A stretch of DNA of 64,000 nucleotides, taken from Eretmocerus hayati (lineage: Eukaryota; Arthropoda; Insecta; Hymenoptera; Aphelinidae). Location: assembly GCA_029851415.1 (NCBI GenBank), contig CM056744.1:70116172-70180171 (forward strand), written 5' to 3'. Below, in pieces: positions 10,111 to 21,130 of this stretch (positions within the stretch are counted from its first letter, which is position 1; each line of letters opens with the position of its first letter). A program made the translations under genes and the position numbers. Under the pieces are notes generated by a model. That model did no database searches. It saw nothing but the letters and a program-made list of their open reading frames with translations, and was not told where the DNA came from.

Positions 10111-12300
10111 ACATCCTGTAGATTGTCAGTGGATGAAGCCATAAGTGCACTCAACCTCTGATGTCAATCACCCCAAGCACGACTCCTGAGGAAAGCAATG
10201 TTGATTACTACAGGCATATTTCTCAGTTTGCAGCTACTCTACAGTGTCCAAAATCTGAATACACTGATGAGAGAATAAGCCTGCTGTGAAGTATGTGCAA
10301 GATTCTAAAAATAAATATCCTAGATGCGACATTTGGCTGGACGAATGACTCTAATAGCATCTTAGTTCCGGCTGTAAACTGACTCCAAATGAATTTTATG
10401 AATCCAATCAATAATAAACAATGAGTAATCTGAGAATCGTTCGAGTAAAGACAAAAACTCTCGTCAGCTGGGAGTGCTGCGGATAGGATATACTGTGGAT
10501 GCGGGGCCAGTGGTGTCCGTGCAAAATTTTCGATGAAACATTCAGGCAGAATCTCGTATTTTCTACAATATTGATAAGAATCGCACCACAACTTTGAAGA
10601 GTAAGGTAGGCGCAGATATGCAACAGGTAAACCCATCATCTGAAGCGTAGCGCCTGCGCAGACGGATCCAAGGCTAAGGGTCGCAGAAGTCTCGACGCTA
10701 AACTAGTATGATAGAATAGAGGGGCTGAGATATCGGCACCTTAACTCGTTCCCCAAGAACTTGAAGTTCGAATATCTTGAAAACTATCGGTCCAATCAAA
10801 ATATTACGGAAAGACAAAAAGCTTCATATTGCAAAAAGACACAACATTCATGGTGCGTACTTAGCTCGAATCTCAACCGTTAAAAAGTTACAGGTCGATG
10901 TGATATTTTCATAAAACCCGTATAATAACTAAACAAAGGCCTCGTGAGAAGTATGGGGGGAAATTAGGTGCGTCTGTAGGACGCCTGATCGATAACAAAA
11001 GCATAAAGCGTATCTGTGAAGTACTATCGTATGGAATTTTTCGTGAATTAGTTTTCTCATGTTATGACTTTTCGGTCATTTTAAAAGTTACACAAGGGAA
11101 TGTACAGGTTTAGGGTGAAATTGAGGACGAATGTTCCCTCGTTTTGCACGTACATGGTGGTTCTTGTCTTTTACTAATATCAATTGGGATGGACAATACT
11201 CTCATTTTTCAGCTCAAATAAACTTTTACGTCCACAGCCAAACTAAGGGATGTCCAGAGAAAAAATTTCGATATTGGAGCGACAATCTCGAGTATTTGGA
11301 GAATATAAAGTATAAATTCACTCGCACATGTATGTACATTTTTCGAATTCATAAATATCATAGAAACGAGCATCACTCACACGACATCACTTCAAAAATA
11401 CATGAGTATTCATAAGTAACACATCCCTTCTAAGCACGTACCGTTCTATGAGAAAATTCTTTCACAGAATTTTATTTGTACCTTGGAACAGTCAGTCGTA
11501 GTTAAGGAGCGTTACGATGGGAGAATTCTGTCGAAGAAGAATGACCCGACGAATTTGTGTGACAGTTTTTCTCTTGAAGTTGGGTAAAACTTGCCTCAAG
11601 CGGGATATAAGGAAATCACCGATAAGAGTTGAACTTAACCAGTCTGAGAGTAACGTTGTGGAGGACAGCGAACAAATTTTTGGACAGGAAAAATTGATGA
11701 GAAATAAATTTTACTGCACGGTCAATGGCCGCCGTGGCCGTGGAATTGACTTCATCGGAGATGCTTCATAGGCTAATTTCAAACGTCAAAATCACTGGCA
11801 TGAAAATTGTTATGCAAGACTATAAGTGAAAACACATTCCGAAGCTTCTATCGATCAAAAAAAAGCTCCGGGAAGCGAGTAAACACCGAGTGATTTGCAC
11901 ACGTTAGTCACCGATTCTAATGAACGGTGCGAAGTTGGCCCCAAGCGACTCGTTGCCGACAAGCGCGCGTTTGCTGCAGTGCAGAAACAGTGCAGAATAT
12001 GCAGACACTCGGATCGAATGAACGTGATGATCATTACATCGCGAAGCACCAAAATCTCAGAAATCAATATTGAGTTACGATGAATCGAACATAACTTGAG
12101 CATTGCTCGTTTCGTGAGGAGTCGAGAGTCGCAAGCTGCCAGGTCTTTTACTTACAACATACTACTCATGCGTCTTCTGCACGGTCGTGTCTCCTGCTCC
12201 ACGCGATCGCATTGTTTACATCTCTAGTTCACATGCTCGCGTATGATGCAAGTAGATGATGATAGTAGATACGGATTTTTAGGCACTAACGGAGTATTTT
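10111..12300. other. No gene recognised
   Basis: Open frames at 10223-10639 (-), 11131-11415 (+) and 11517-11771 (+) show no family signature. The last is basic and has no visible splice signals. No tandem or inverted repeat stands out. Confidence 0.3.
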
Positions 12301-12307
12301 TTTTCAG

Positions 12308-12524
12308 TCGGGGGGCTGCTGCCCCCCGACCACCCCGCTTGCCCCCCCCCCCGTGGCTCCCGACTTCCTCCAAAACGTATAGGGGCACACGTGCTAAAAA
12401 ATAGAGTACGATACACGGGGCGAAAATGCCACTTGTCGGCACGGCGTTTAGCTCCCTCGCGCAAGCGCTCGGGCGCTCACTTCACGCCGTGCCAAAAAGT
12501 GGCACTTTTCCCCCTTGTATCGGG
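12308..12524. repeat. GC-rich hairpin and foldback element
   Basis: 12308-12329 is a perfect GC hairpin (TCGGGGGGC, TGCT, GCCCCCCGA). Next to it, 12409-12448 and 12484-12524 are imperfect inverted repeats (inner motif GGCACGGCG against CGCCGTGCC) around a ~35-base loop, the shape of a ~116-bp foldback MITE. GC content is far above the surroundings. Confidence 0.6.
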
Positions 12525-12558
12525 AATATCTATTTCCGTCGATGCTAACTCACCGCAA

Positions 12559-13880
12559 CTACGCAGCCGCCGTGACACCGGGAGCATCAAAGTGAGTTTG
12601 CATCACTCTGTCTAAGATTTCCCGTGCTGCGTTGGGTCCTTCATCCCAGATGATGAATCGCTCGTAATCAGAAAGTACCGGATATAGCTGCCGATACAGG
12701 TTGATGATCACACCACCTCGGACGGAGAGCTTAGTGAGCTCTTCTTCGTCCCCTCCTTCAAATATCTAAAAATCAATGATATATTAGAGTGGGAAGTGAA
12801 TCCTCTGACCACGTTCTATGGATATCTCATGTTGGTGGAACAAGGAGGAAGTATACGCTGATAACAGTGTTTAGCAAAATAATTACTATAGAGTAAGAGG
12901 ATATATCTATGATGAATCATACACCCATTAACACCCTGATGATGACCCTATTGAGGTTTCGTGGGGGCATCGAATTGCAATATTATTCTTAAATACTTTC
13001 GTTCCATCAATATCAGAACGAGTCTCGGAAATTCTCACAAAAAGATCGAAATAAAATTTGGGAAGGTTTGATTGGTGCTGGAATATAACTTCATTTGGAT
13101 AACTTTTGATATTAGAGAGACCAGCTTGAGTCAAGGAGTCAGACTATAGAGATAATTCTTTGAATAATAAGAAGCGAATGAATGGGTGGTAAAAAAATTT
13201 TCATTTCTCTGAATTTTTTCTCTCAAAGAAACAGTTCAAATATGGATCACCTAAAATTAAGACCTTTGGAAAAATATTTATTGTTCGGTTGAGGTGGAGT
13301 TCGATAGAACGCGCGGGGAATTCGACACAATAAAGCCCGGGTGAAAATTTTGTTATTCGAAAAAAATCATGATCACTATTAGGAACATTCGGTAGGAATC
13401 AACTGACCCTATGAGCAAGAAAACCTAACGATAATCATTTACTTACATATTAAGGGCCTTCCCGAGGTCCGTTGCGGCGGTCAACCACATGGTCGGCCAT
13501 CAGCTGCACCAGGACGAGATCCTCGTCCGCGGCGGCTGCAATCGCCGACTGTCGGCGATAGAACCACCAGTTCCGCGAATATAAACAACTGTAATCACAA
13601 AAAACGAATTCAATCACTAACCCAACAGTCGCACACAATAACTCAGAGAAGGTTTTCAACGCACAAGGTAATTAAAACCATGATCGAAGAATCCGTAAAA
13701 CCGAAGTGAACGCCAGGAAAGGTTTCGGCGAACTGTGCGTAGCCTCGCAGCACTCACTCTCATCAGAGCCAGCGCAAGTACTCACACGTGCGATAGGCGG
13801 TTCAGGTCAGAAATCTTCGAATCAGTAGCCGAAGATTGATCCCATTCTGATCTCCACATGTCACATGACAACCCCTCCAT
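12559..13880 (-). pseudogene. Gene A: spliced gene of unknown function, premature stop
   Basis: Three exons read on the minus strand: 13880-13786 (ATG at 13880; donor GT-GTGAGTA, phase 2), 13588-13447 (acceptor TTACAG; donor GTAAGT) and 12765-12559 (acceptor TTTTTAG; stop TAG). Exon 2 has a W-W-x-Y-R-R motif and a QLMAD motif; exon 3 encodes about 68 residues with a YPVLSDYERF motif. All three match gene B (14753-15924) in order and phase, and exon 3 has exactly the same length, 207 nt. An in-frame TAA at 13452-13450 lies one codon before the exon 2 donor. Either the protein ends there (~78 aa) or gene A is a recent pseudogene, since exon 3 stays open. No domain was recognised. Confidence 0.55.
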
Positions 13881-14752
13881 GAGGTAGAAGAACAAACACA
13901 GCTACCCGCTGGGTAATGAGACGCCGTGACTTCTCACGCGCTCGCGCCAAACCGCTGAAGAATCAAGAAAAAAAAATACAAGGGCAGCGCAAGCGCCCAA
14001 ATCATAAAACGACTGATCGACGCATACGCACCGTAGACTGAAGAAAAGATCCCAAACCCTAAATATAGCCGAGCGATGTCAGCACTCGGAGTTCAAAGAC
14101 GGATTTGGCGCATCAGTCCAGTATAGCCAGTATTTGATCTCACGACCGAAATTTTCATGATAATACGAAGTAAATGAACAATTCTTTCAAATGCGATGAA
14201 GCAAAGTTAAAGCGTCCTATCTGTTCTGGTCACTTGGAATCATATAATGAATTCTTGTCATATTTAGCGGGTATTGAAATTCGTGCATGTTGCGGGAATA
14301 CCAAGTTATGGGAATTCGTAAGTTTTGCGCGAAGACAGGATAAAATCGAAAGAGTGGACTCAACTGACGAAATTTTTGAAATGCAAAGAAGTATAGACTC
14401 AATCGAAATTGTCGAAGCAGACTGAACCAAGTTACAATTCTAGTGATCGGATAAATTGTGTGGAAATGTTGATACAGCAAAGTCATTTTCAGTTGCGCAA
14501 TAAATTTAATAATGTAATTCCTGGTGTAAGCAGAATCACAAGTTTAACATTCGAATTTTACGTAAAGCCAAGGAGCCGAAAATTCAATCACATCTTCGTT
14601 ATTAGTAATAAATGAAGTTACTTGACTCCAGAAGCAAATAATTACTTATGGAAAAAACATATTGACTGACTAATATAATGCACACTTGAACAGAAATAAG
14701 CCTCGAAATGATGATCGAAATGTTAAAGAAAATATACAGAGTAATACGACAA
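13881..14752. other. Intergenic, no gene recognised
   Basis: Lies between paralogues A and B. The plus frame 14174-14425 (83 codons, acidic C-terminus) has no recognisable domain. It could be a small gene, but nothing supports that beyond openness. Confidence 0.3.
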
Positions 14753-15924
14753 TTATTTGGAATCAGGTAAGCGCACACCACCAAAATTTTCGACCATCAA
14801 TCGATCAAATATCACTAGAGTAGCGCTATAACCTTCCAGCCATAGCGTCCAACGCTCATGCTCGGTAAATGCTGGATAAAAGTATCGGTGCATTCCGATA
14901 ATTTTGCCCCCCTGAAGGTACCGCTCGCGTATTTCCATTTCTCCTCCATCCTGCAATTTCTAGAAAATTTACTTGGCTCAGTCGCGAGTAGTTTTCATGG
15001 ACAAGTTGAAGATACTTTAAGGGGATCAACACGATGATTAAACGATCATGATGAACAACACAAACGTAAACTCCCACTAGTCTGCTACCTCATCGCATCC
15101 AAATGAACCAGTCATTTTACAAAGTAAGCAAGAGATATCTGCCAAAAATAGGAAAATCCAATTGAGTATGTATTAAATACGAAAAAGACAGAATTACAGA
15201 TGAAACCTGGCACCGATTAGAATCTTTCGTATCATAATTGAGATTTCCCTACACTAAACGAAATATCCACGCGGTAGATAAGCTCAGCGTCAGCAAGGTG
15301 GAGACTATATGGTATTAATGAGGATTAATGGAATCGCGAGGTTCAATAATTTAGATGAAATCACTCGTGTTATCGGTAACCGAGAGGCACATTTACGTCG
15401 AAGTTGTGAAGATTCTCTCAAAGCGTAACGTATGAATGAAATGTTAGTTGTGAATCACATATAAGGGCTTTCTACAGAACTACAAGTTCAATTATCAGGA
15501 ATGCCAATGTAGAGACATCTACTTACATGGCGAAGTTCCAAATGTTGTCGACCCTGCCTGATGATATTCATCTCAGCCATCAATTGAGCATAATCGCACT
15601 CTCCGTCTTCAACGGACTGCACAGGTCGTCGGCGGCAGTCCCACCAATCGCGCAAATATGAATACCTGCACAATGAGATGGAAACTTTCCTCTCATCAAC
15701 GTAAAAACACATCAACAATATTATTACATCAACACGAACCGCATACAATCCATACAGCATGATAGAATAAAATGCCAAGATGTAACCATATACAAACTCT
15801 TTTCTCGCGCACGTGACGCAATACGACGGGAGCATGAGTGCGTAGGAGCAGTGCGATCATGGGATCTCCAGTTGAGAAGTCCCACTACCGATAGTGGGGT
15901 CATATGACTCATACCCCTCCACAT
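14753..15924 (-). CDS. Gene B: three-exon gene of unknown function, paralogue of gene A
   Basis: Exon 1 15924-15794 (ATG at 15924, with in-frame alternatives at 15912 and 15903; donor GTATATGG; 131 nt, phase 2), exon 2 15665-15527 (acceptor TTGTGCAG; donor GTAAGTAG; 139 nt) and exon 3 14959-14753 (acceptor TTTTCTAG; 207 nt including TAA). The phases agree across all junctions and give about 158 residues. Exon 2 carries LRDWWDCRRRP and QLMAEM; exon 3 carries YFYPAFTEHERW. There is no signal peptide or membrane segment. Conserved exon structure against gene A, with divergent sequence, suggests an expressed family, but expression is not shown. Function unknown. Confidence 0.6.
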
Positions 15925-16302
15925 TCAACTAAACAATACGAAATTCTTTTACGGAGAAAAAATTCAAATCTCGTCATATACCACCAACATCCACTGAAAT
16001 GAGTGAAGAATAGGATGATAGAAAATCACGTGATACGAAGAGTTCTATGTTACATATACGTACCCAATGTGAGAAAAATGGTCCCGCAATCGGGAGTAGT
16101 CAAGTGACACGAACGCCCAATGCCAAAACAATGAATTTCAAATGATATTATATTCGGGGAATCGGCATTGGAGGACTGATTTTATTCCTCTATCAATCTC
16201 GAATTTGAGATCGGTTTATTGAGAAATTAACGATCGGGTTTGATCGTGGGGGTGTTGATTGATGAAAAGATTGCATATGACAGACATCGAGAGAAAAAAG
16301 TC

Positions 16303-16374
16303 ACCTGGACCCAGATTTGAACTGGGGGCCTTCTTCACACCGGGAAAGACACTCTACCAGCTGAACTATCCAGG
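16303..16374 (-). ncRNA. tRNA-like unit, satellite C copy 1
   Basis: First of two minus-strand copies. The B box and acceptor stem match the plus-strand units; the A box reads TAGTTCAGCTGG instead of TAGCTCAGCTGG. Confidence 0.55.
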
Positions 16375-16646
16375 GCTCAGGAAATTCTTGTCTCGATGTC
16401 ATGCATATGCGTGCCTTTTTCTTTGCCGAAGGCGCCTGATATCAGGTTAAACTTTTCGAACTTGACTCGTCCTCTTATGTTTCAAATGATATAATATTCG
16501 TGAAATCGGCATTGGAGGGCTGATTTTATCCCTCTATCAATTTCGAATTTGAGATCGATTTATTGAGAAATTAACGATCGGGTTGAATCGTGGAGGTGTT
16601 AATTAATGAAAAAATTGCATATGACAGACATCGAAAGAATAAAGTC

Positions 16647-16719
16647 AGCTGGACCCAGATTTGAACTGGGGGCCTTCTTCACACCGGGGAAGACACTTTA
16701 CCAGCTGGGCTATCCGGGG
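16647..16719 (-). ncRNA. tRNA-like unit, satellite C copy 2
   Basis: Minus-strand copy with changes in both acceptor strands (CAGCTGG in place of CACCTGG, and CCGGGG in place of CCAGGG), so it is more decayed than copy 1. It is the last unit before the orientation switch. Confidence 0.5.
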
Positions 16720-17040
16720 CTCAGGGAACTCCTGTCTCGATGTCATGCAATTCATCATCATATGCAATTCTTTCATCAATATGATTTTCGATCATATGCA
16801 GTTTTCCCATCAATTAACACCTCCACGATCGAACCCGATCGTTAATTTCTCAATGAATCGATCTCAAATTTAAGATTGATAGAGGAATAAAATCAGTCCT
16901 CACATGCCGATTTCACGAATATAATATCATTTGAAACATAAGGGGACGAGTCAAGTTCGGAAAGTGTAACCTGATTCCAGGCGCCTTCGGCAAAGGAAGA
17001 GGCGCGCATATGCATGACATCGAGACAAGAGTTTCCTGAG

Positions 17041-17113
17041 CCCTGGATAACTCAGCTGGTAGAGTGTCTTTCCCAGTGTGAAGAAAGCCCCCAGTCCAAA
17101 TCTGGATCCAGGT
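17041..17113 (+). ncRNA. tRNA-like unit, satellite C copy 3
   Basis: First plus-strand unit after the inversion. The B box is altered (AGTCCAAATCT). The T-run follows, as in the other copies. Confidence 0.5.
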
Positions 17114-17384
17114 ACTTTTTTTCTCTCGATGTCTGTCATATGCAGTTTTTTTATCAATTAACCCCTCCACGATCAAACCCGAACGTTAAGTTCTCAATAA
17201 ATCGATCTCAAATTTGAGATTGATAGAGGAATGAAATCAGTCCTCCAATGCCGATTTCACGAATATAATATCATTTGTAACATGTAAGGACGAGTCGAGT
17301 TCGAAAAGTGTAACCTAATTCCAGGCGCCTTCGGCAAAGAAAAAGGGGCGCATATCCATGACATCGAGACAAGAGTTTCCTGAG

Positions 17385-17457
17385 TCCTGGATAGCTCAGC
17401 TGGTAGAGTGTCTTTCCCGGTGTGAAGAAGGCCTCCAGTTCAAATCTGGGTCCAGGT
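17385..17457 (+). ncRNA. tRNA-like unit, satellite C copy 4
   Basis: A well-preserved copy. TAGCTCAGCTGG is a consensus A box, AGTTCAAATCT a good B box, TCCTGGA pairs with TCCAGG, and GTGACTTTTTT supplies a pol III terminator. The anticodon stem is weak and its loop (CCGGTGT) lacks the usual U33, so a working tRNA is unlikely. Confidence 0.6.
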
Positions 17458-17581
17458 GACTTTTTTCTCTCGAGTCTGTCATATGCAATTTTTCCATGAA
17501 TTAACACCTCCACGATCAAACGCGATCGTTAATTTCTCAATGAATCGATCTCAAATTCTAGATTGATAAAGGAATGAAATC

Positions 17582-18145
17582 TTACGGGCGCAAGCTACAC
17601 AGGCGCCCACACTTCAAGTGTACCACATATAAGGACCGCCGCTTGGTGCGGCCGGACTAGCTCAGTCATCAGCATGTCAGACTCTTGATCAAGAGGTCGC
17701 CGGATCGTTTCCCGGCGGCCGCACTTTTTATTCAGTGCATGAAGAAGAATCAAATCATAACAACTGGTGTCAGGAAGCGGAATGAGCCCCGCTCACAAGT
17801 GGACTGCGTACTCGGAGGATAATCAACGATGATAATCAGGTGGCGCTGCCCACACGTAGACCTGCTGTACCGACAAGATAGACTCGGGATCTACATAGAC
17901 GACAATTAGAAGACAATGACATGGAGTTCAGACGATGAGGACATCGTCGACTCTGCCCAAGGGGTGTGTTACGGGCGCAAACTACACAGGCGCCCGCACT
18001 TCAGGTGTACCACTGGGACTGCCGCTTGGTGCGGCCGGACCAGCTCAGTCAACAGCGTGTCAGACTCTCGATCAAGAGGTCGCCGGATCGTTTCCCAGCG
18101 GCCGCACTTTTTATTCAGTGTATGGAGAAGGATAAAATTATAACA
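17582..18145 (+). mobile_element. TRIM copy B inside satellite C
   Basis: 5' LTR 17582-17762 (its first TGT is replaced), interior 17763-17966 with PBS ACTGGTGTCAG, 3' LTR 17967-18145 (TGTTACGGGCGC...ATAACA). GAAATC flanks both sides (17576-17581 and 18146-18151) and the host monomer resumes cleanly, which marks a target duplication. Both LTRs carry the tRNA-Lys-like segment (17646-17724 and 18029-18107). The LTRs differ from each other by several substitutions. Confidence 0.8.
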
Positions 18146-18297
18146 GAAATCAGTCCTCCAATGCCGATTTCACGAATATGATACCATTCGAAACATAAGA
18201 GGACGAGTCAAGTTCGAAAAGTGTAACCTGATTCCAGGCGCCTTCGGCAAAGAAAGAGGCGCGCATATGCACGACATCGAGACAAGAGTTTCCTGAG

Positions 18298-18370
18298 CCC
18301 TGGACAACTCAGCTGGTAGAGTGTCTTTCCCGGTGTGAAGAAAGCCCCCAGTTCAAATCTGGATCCAGGT
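18298..18370 (+). ncRNA. tRNA-like unit, satellite C copy 5
   Basis: A box reads CAACTCAGCTGG, a change shared with copy 6 (19211). This fits the two having been duplicated together with the TRIM. Confidence 0.5.
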
Positions 18371-18495
18371 GCCTTTTTTCTCTCGATGTCTGTCATATGC
18401 AATTATTTCATTAATTAACCCCTCCACGTTCAAACCCGATCGTCAATTTCTCAATGAATCGATCTCAAATTCTAGATTGATAGAGGAATGAAATC

Positions 18496-19058
18496 TTACG
18501 GGCGCAAGCTACACAGGCGCCCGCACTTCAAGTGTACCACATATAAGGACTGCCGCTTGGTGCGGCCGGACTAGCTCAGTGATCAGCATGTCAGACTCTT
18601 GATCAAGAGGTCGCCGGATCGTTTCCCGGTGGCCGCACTTTTCATTCAGGCATGAAGAAGAATCAAATCATAACAACTGGTGTCAGAAAGCGGAATGAGC
18701 CCCGCTCACAAGTGGACTGGGTACTCGGAGGATAATCGACGATGATAATCAGGTGGCGCTCCCCACACGTAGACCTGCTGTAACGATAAGATGGACTCGG
18801 GATCTACATAGACGACAATTAGAAGACAATGACATGAAGTTCAGACAATGAGGACATCGTCAACTCTGCCCAAGGGGTGTGTTACGGGCGCAAACTACAC
18901 AGGCGCCCGCACTTCAGGTGTACCACTGGGACTGCCGCTTGGTGCGGCCGGACCAGCTCAGTCAACAGCGTGTCAGACTCTCGATCAAGAGGTCGCCGGA
19001 TCGTTTCCCAGCGGCCGCACTTTTTATTCAGTGTATGGAGAAGGATAAAATTATAACA
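18496..19058 (+). mobile_element. TRIM copy C (duplicate of copy B)
   Basis: 5' LTR 18496-18675, interior 18676-18879, 3' LTR 18880-19058. It has the same insertion point, flanking GAAATC and missing 5' TGT as copy B, 914 bp away. It therefore arose by duplication of the whole 913-bp satellite-plus-TRIM unit rather than by a new transposition. Confidence 0.8.
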
Positions 19059-19210
19059 GAAATCAGTCCTCCAATGCCGATTTCACGAATATGATACCAT
19101 TCGAAACATAAGAGGACGAGTCAAGTTCGAAAAGTGTAACCTGATTCCAGGCGCCTTCGGCAAAGAAAGAGGCGCGCATATGCACGACATCGAGACAAGA
19201 GTTTCCTGAG

Positions 19211-19283
19211 CCCTGGACAACTCAGCTGGTAGAGTGTCTTTCCCGGTGTGAAGAAAGCCCCCAGTTCAAATCTGGATCCAGGT
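19211..19283 (+). ncRNA. tRNA-like unit, satellite C copy 6
   Basis: Sequence matches copy 5 exactly as far as I can read it, 913 bp downstream. Confidence 0.5.
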
Positions 19284-19554
19284 GCCTTTTTTCTCTCGAT
19301 GTCTGTCATATGCAATTATTTCATTAATTAACCCCTCCACGTTCAAACCCGATCGTTAATTTCTCAATAAATCGATCTCAAATTTGAGATTGAGAGAGGA
19401 ATAAAATCAGTCCTCCAATGCCGATTTCATGAATATGATACCATTTGAAACATAAGAGGACGAGTCAAGTTCGAAAAGTGTAACCTAATTCCAGGCGCCT
19501 TCGGCGAAGAAAAAGTCGCGCATATCCATGACATCGATACAAGAGTTTGCTGAG

Positions 19555-19627
19555 TCCTGGATAGCTCAGCTGTCAGAGTGTCTTCCCCGGTGTGAAGAAG
19601 GCCCCCAGTTCAAATCTGGGTCCAGGT
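19555..19627 (+). ncRNA. tRNA-like unit, satellite C copy 7
   Basis: Has TCTTCCCCGGTGTGAAGA, giving a 5-bp perfect anticodon stem with an 8-base loop. The A box is altered at its 3' end (CAGCTGTCAGAG). Confidence 0.55.
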
Positions 19628-19751
19628 GACTTTTTTCTCTCGAGTCTGTCACATGCAATTTTTCCATGAATTAACACCTCCACGATCAAACGCGATCGTA
19701 AATTTCTCAATGAATCGATCTCAAATTCTAGATTGATAGAGGAATGAAATC

Positions 19752-20314
19752 TCACGGGCGCAATCTACACAGGCGCCCGCACTTCAAGTGTACCACGTAT
19801 AAGGACTGCCGCTTGGTGCGGCCGGACTAGCTCAGTCATCAGCGTGTCAGACTCTTGAACAAGAGGTCGCTGGATCATTTCCCGGCGGCCGCACTTTTCA
19901 TTCAGTGCATGAAGAAGAATCAAATCATAACAACTGGTGCCAGGAAGCGGAATGAGCCCCGCTCACAAGTGGACTGCGTACTCGGAGGACAATCAACGAT
20001 GATAATCAGGTGGCGCTGCCCACACGTAGATCTGCTGTACCGACAAGATGGACTCGGGATCTACATAGACGACAATTAGAAGACAATGACATGAAGTTCA
20101 GACGATGAGGAAATCGTCGACTCTGCCAAGGGTTGTGTTACGGGCGCAAACTACACAGGCGCCCGCACTTCAGGTGTACCAATAGGACTGCCGCTTGGTG
20201 CGGCCGGACCAGCTGAGTCAACCGCGTGTCAGACTCTTGATCAAGAGGTCGCCGGATCGTTTCCCAGCGGCCGCACTCTTTATTCAGTGTATGGAGAAGA
20301 GTAAGATTATAACA
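19752..20314 (+). mobile_element. TRIM copy D (third copy of the same insertion)
   Basis: 5' LTR 19752-19932, interior 19933-20135, 3' LTR 20136-20314. It sits at the same monomer position as copies B and C, followed by GAAATC; the sequence before it is GAAATC as well. Separated from copy C by one TRIM-free monomer, so the array mixes 346-bp and ~913-bp units. Confidence 0.8.
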
Positions 20315-20466
20315 GAAATCAGTCCTCCAATGCCGATTTCACGAATATGATACCATTTGAAACATAAGAGGACGAGTCAAGTTCGAAAAGTGTAACCTGA
20401 TTCCAGGCACCTTCGGCAAAGAAAGAGGCGCGCATATGCATGACATCGAGACAAGAGTTTCCTGAG

Positions 20467-20539
20467 CCCTGGATAACTCAGCTGATAGAGTGTTTTTCCC
20501 GGTGTGAAGAAAGCCCCCAGTTCAAATCTGGATCCAGGT
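20467..20539 (+). ncRNA. tRNA-like unit, satellite C copy 8
   Basis: A box reads TAACTCAGCTGA, one of several A-box changes among copies. The B box and T-run are kept. Confidence 0.5.
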
Positions 20540-20810
20540 GCCTTTTTTCTCTCGATGTCTGTCATATGCAATTATTTCATTAATTAACCCCTCCACGATC
20601 AAACCCGATCGTTAATTTCTCAATAAATCGATCTCAAATTTGAGATTGAGAGAGGAATAAAATCAGTCCTCCAATGCCGATTTCACGAATATGATACCAT
20701 TTGAAACATAAGAGGACGAGTCAAGTTCGAAAAGTGTAACCTAATTCCAGGCGCCTTCGGCAAAGAAAAAGGCGCGCATATCCATGACATCGAGACAAGA
20801 GTTTCCTGAG

Positions 20811-20882
20811 CCCTGGATAGCTCAGCTGGTAGAGTGTCTTCTCCGGTGTGAAGAAAGCCCCAGTTCAAATCTGGGTCCAGGT
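20811..20882 (+). ncRNA. tRNA-like unit, satellite C copy 9
   Basis: Consensus A box, B box and acceptor pairs. TCTTC/GAAGA forms a perfect 5-bp anticodon stem around an 8-base loop. It is one of the best cloverleaf candidates in the array, but the loop size is wrong for a working tRNA. Confidence 0.6.
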
Positions 20883-21130
20883 GACTTTTTCTCTCGATGT
20901 CTGTCATATGCAATTTTTTCATTAATTAACACCTCCACGATCAAACCGGATCGTTAATTTCTTAATAAATCAATCTCGAATTTGAGATTGATGGAGGAAT
21001 AGAATCACTCCTCCAATGCCGACTTCACAAATATAATATCATTTGAAACATAAGAGGACGAGTCAAGTTCGAAAATTGTAACCTGATTCCAGGCGCCTTC
21101 GGCAAAGAAAAAGGCGCACATATGAGAGTT

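Larger units (their letters stand above)
16140..21130. repeat. Satellite C: ~346-bp monomers, each with a tRNA-like unit
   Basis: Monomers recur every 341-346 bp, or about 913 bp where a TRIM is inserted. Recurrent landmarks are AGTCCTCCAATGCCGATTTC, the CAGGCGCCTTCGGC palindrome, the tRNA-like unit and TCTCAAATTTGAGATTGA. The first two monomers (16140-16745) are on the minus strand and the rest on the plus strand, with an inversion junction around 16745-16800. Three monomers share one TRIM insertion. Recurrent frames of 60-87 codons here are translations of the repeat, not genes. Confidence 0.85.

Noticed and set aside
10223..10639. A 138-codon minus-strand gene
   Set aside because: Overlaps another open minus frame and shows no domain or start context.
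17385..17457. Functional tRNA genes in satellite C
   Set aside because: Box sequences and T-arm are good, but the anticodon loop lacks U33 or has eight bases and the stem is mismatched in most copies.
17966..19094. Repeated 66-75-codon frames in the TRIM 3' LTR
   Set aside because: Three frames are open over the same tRNA-like LTR sequence; none is preserved across copy A.
16259..20922. Repeated 60-87-codon proteins containing GPRFELGAFF
   Set aside because: They are antisense readings of the tRNA-like unit in satellite C; the sequence constraint comes from the repeat.
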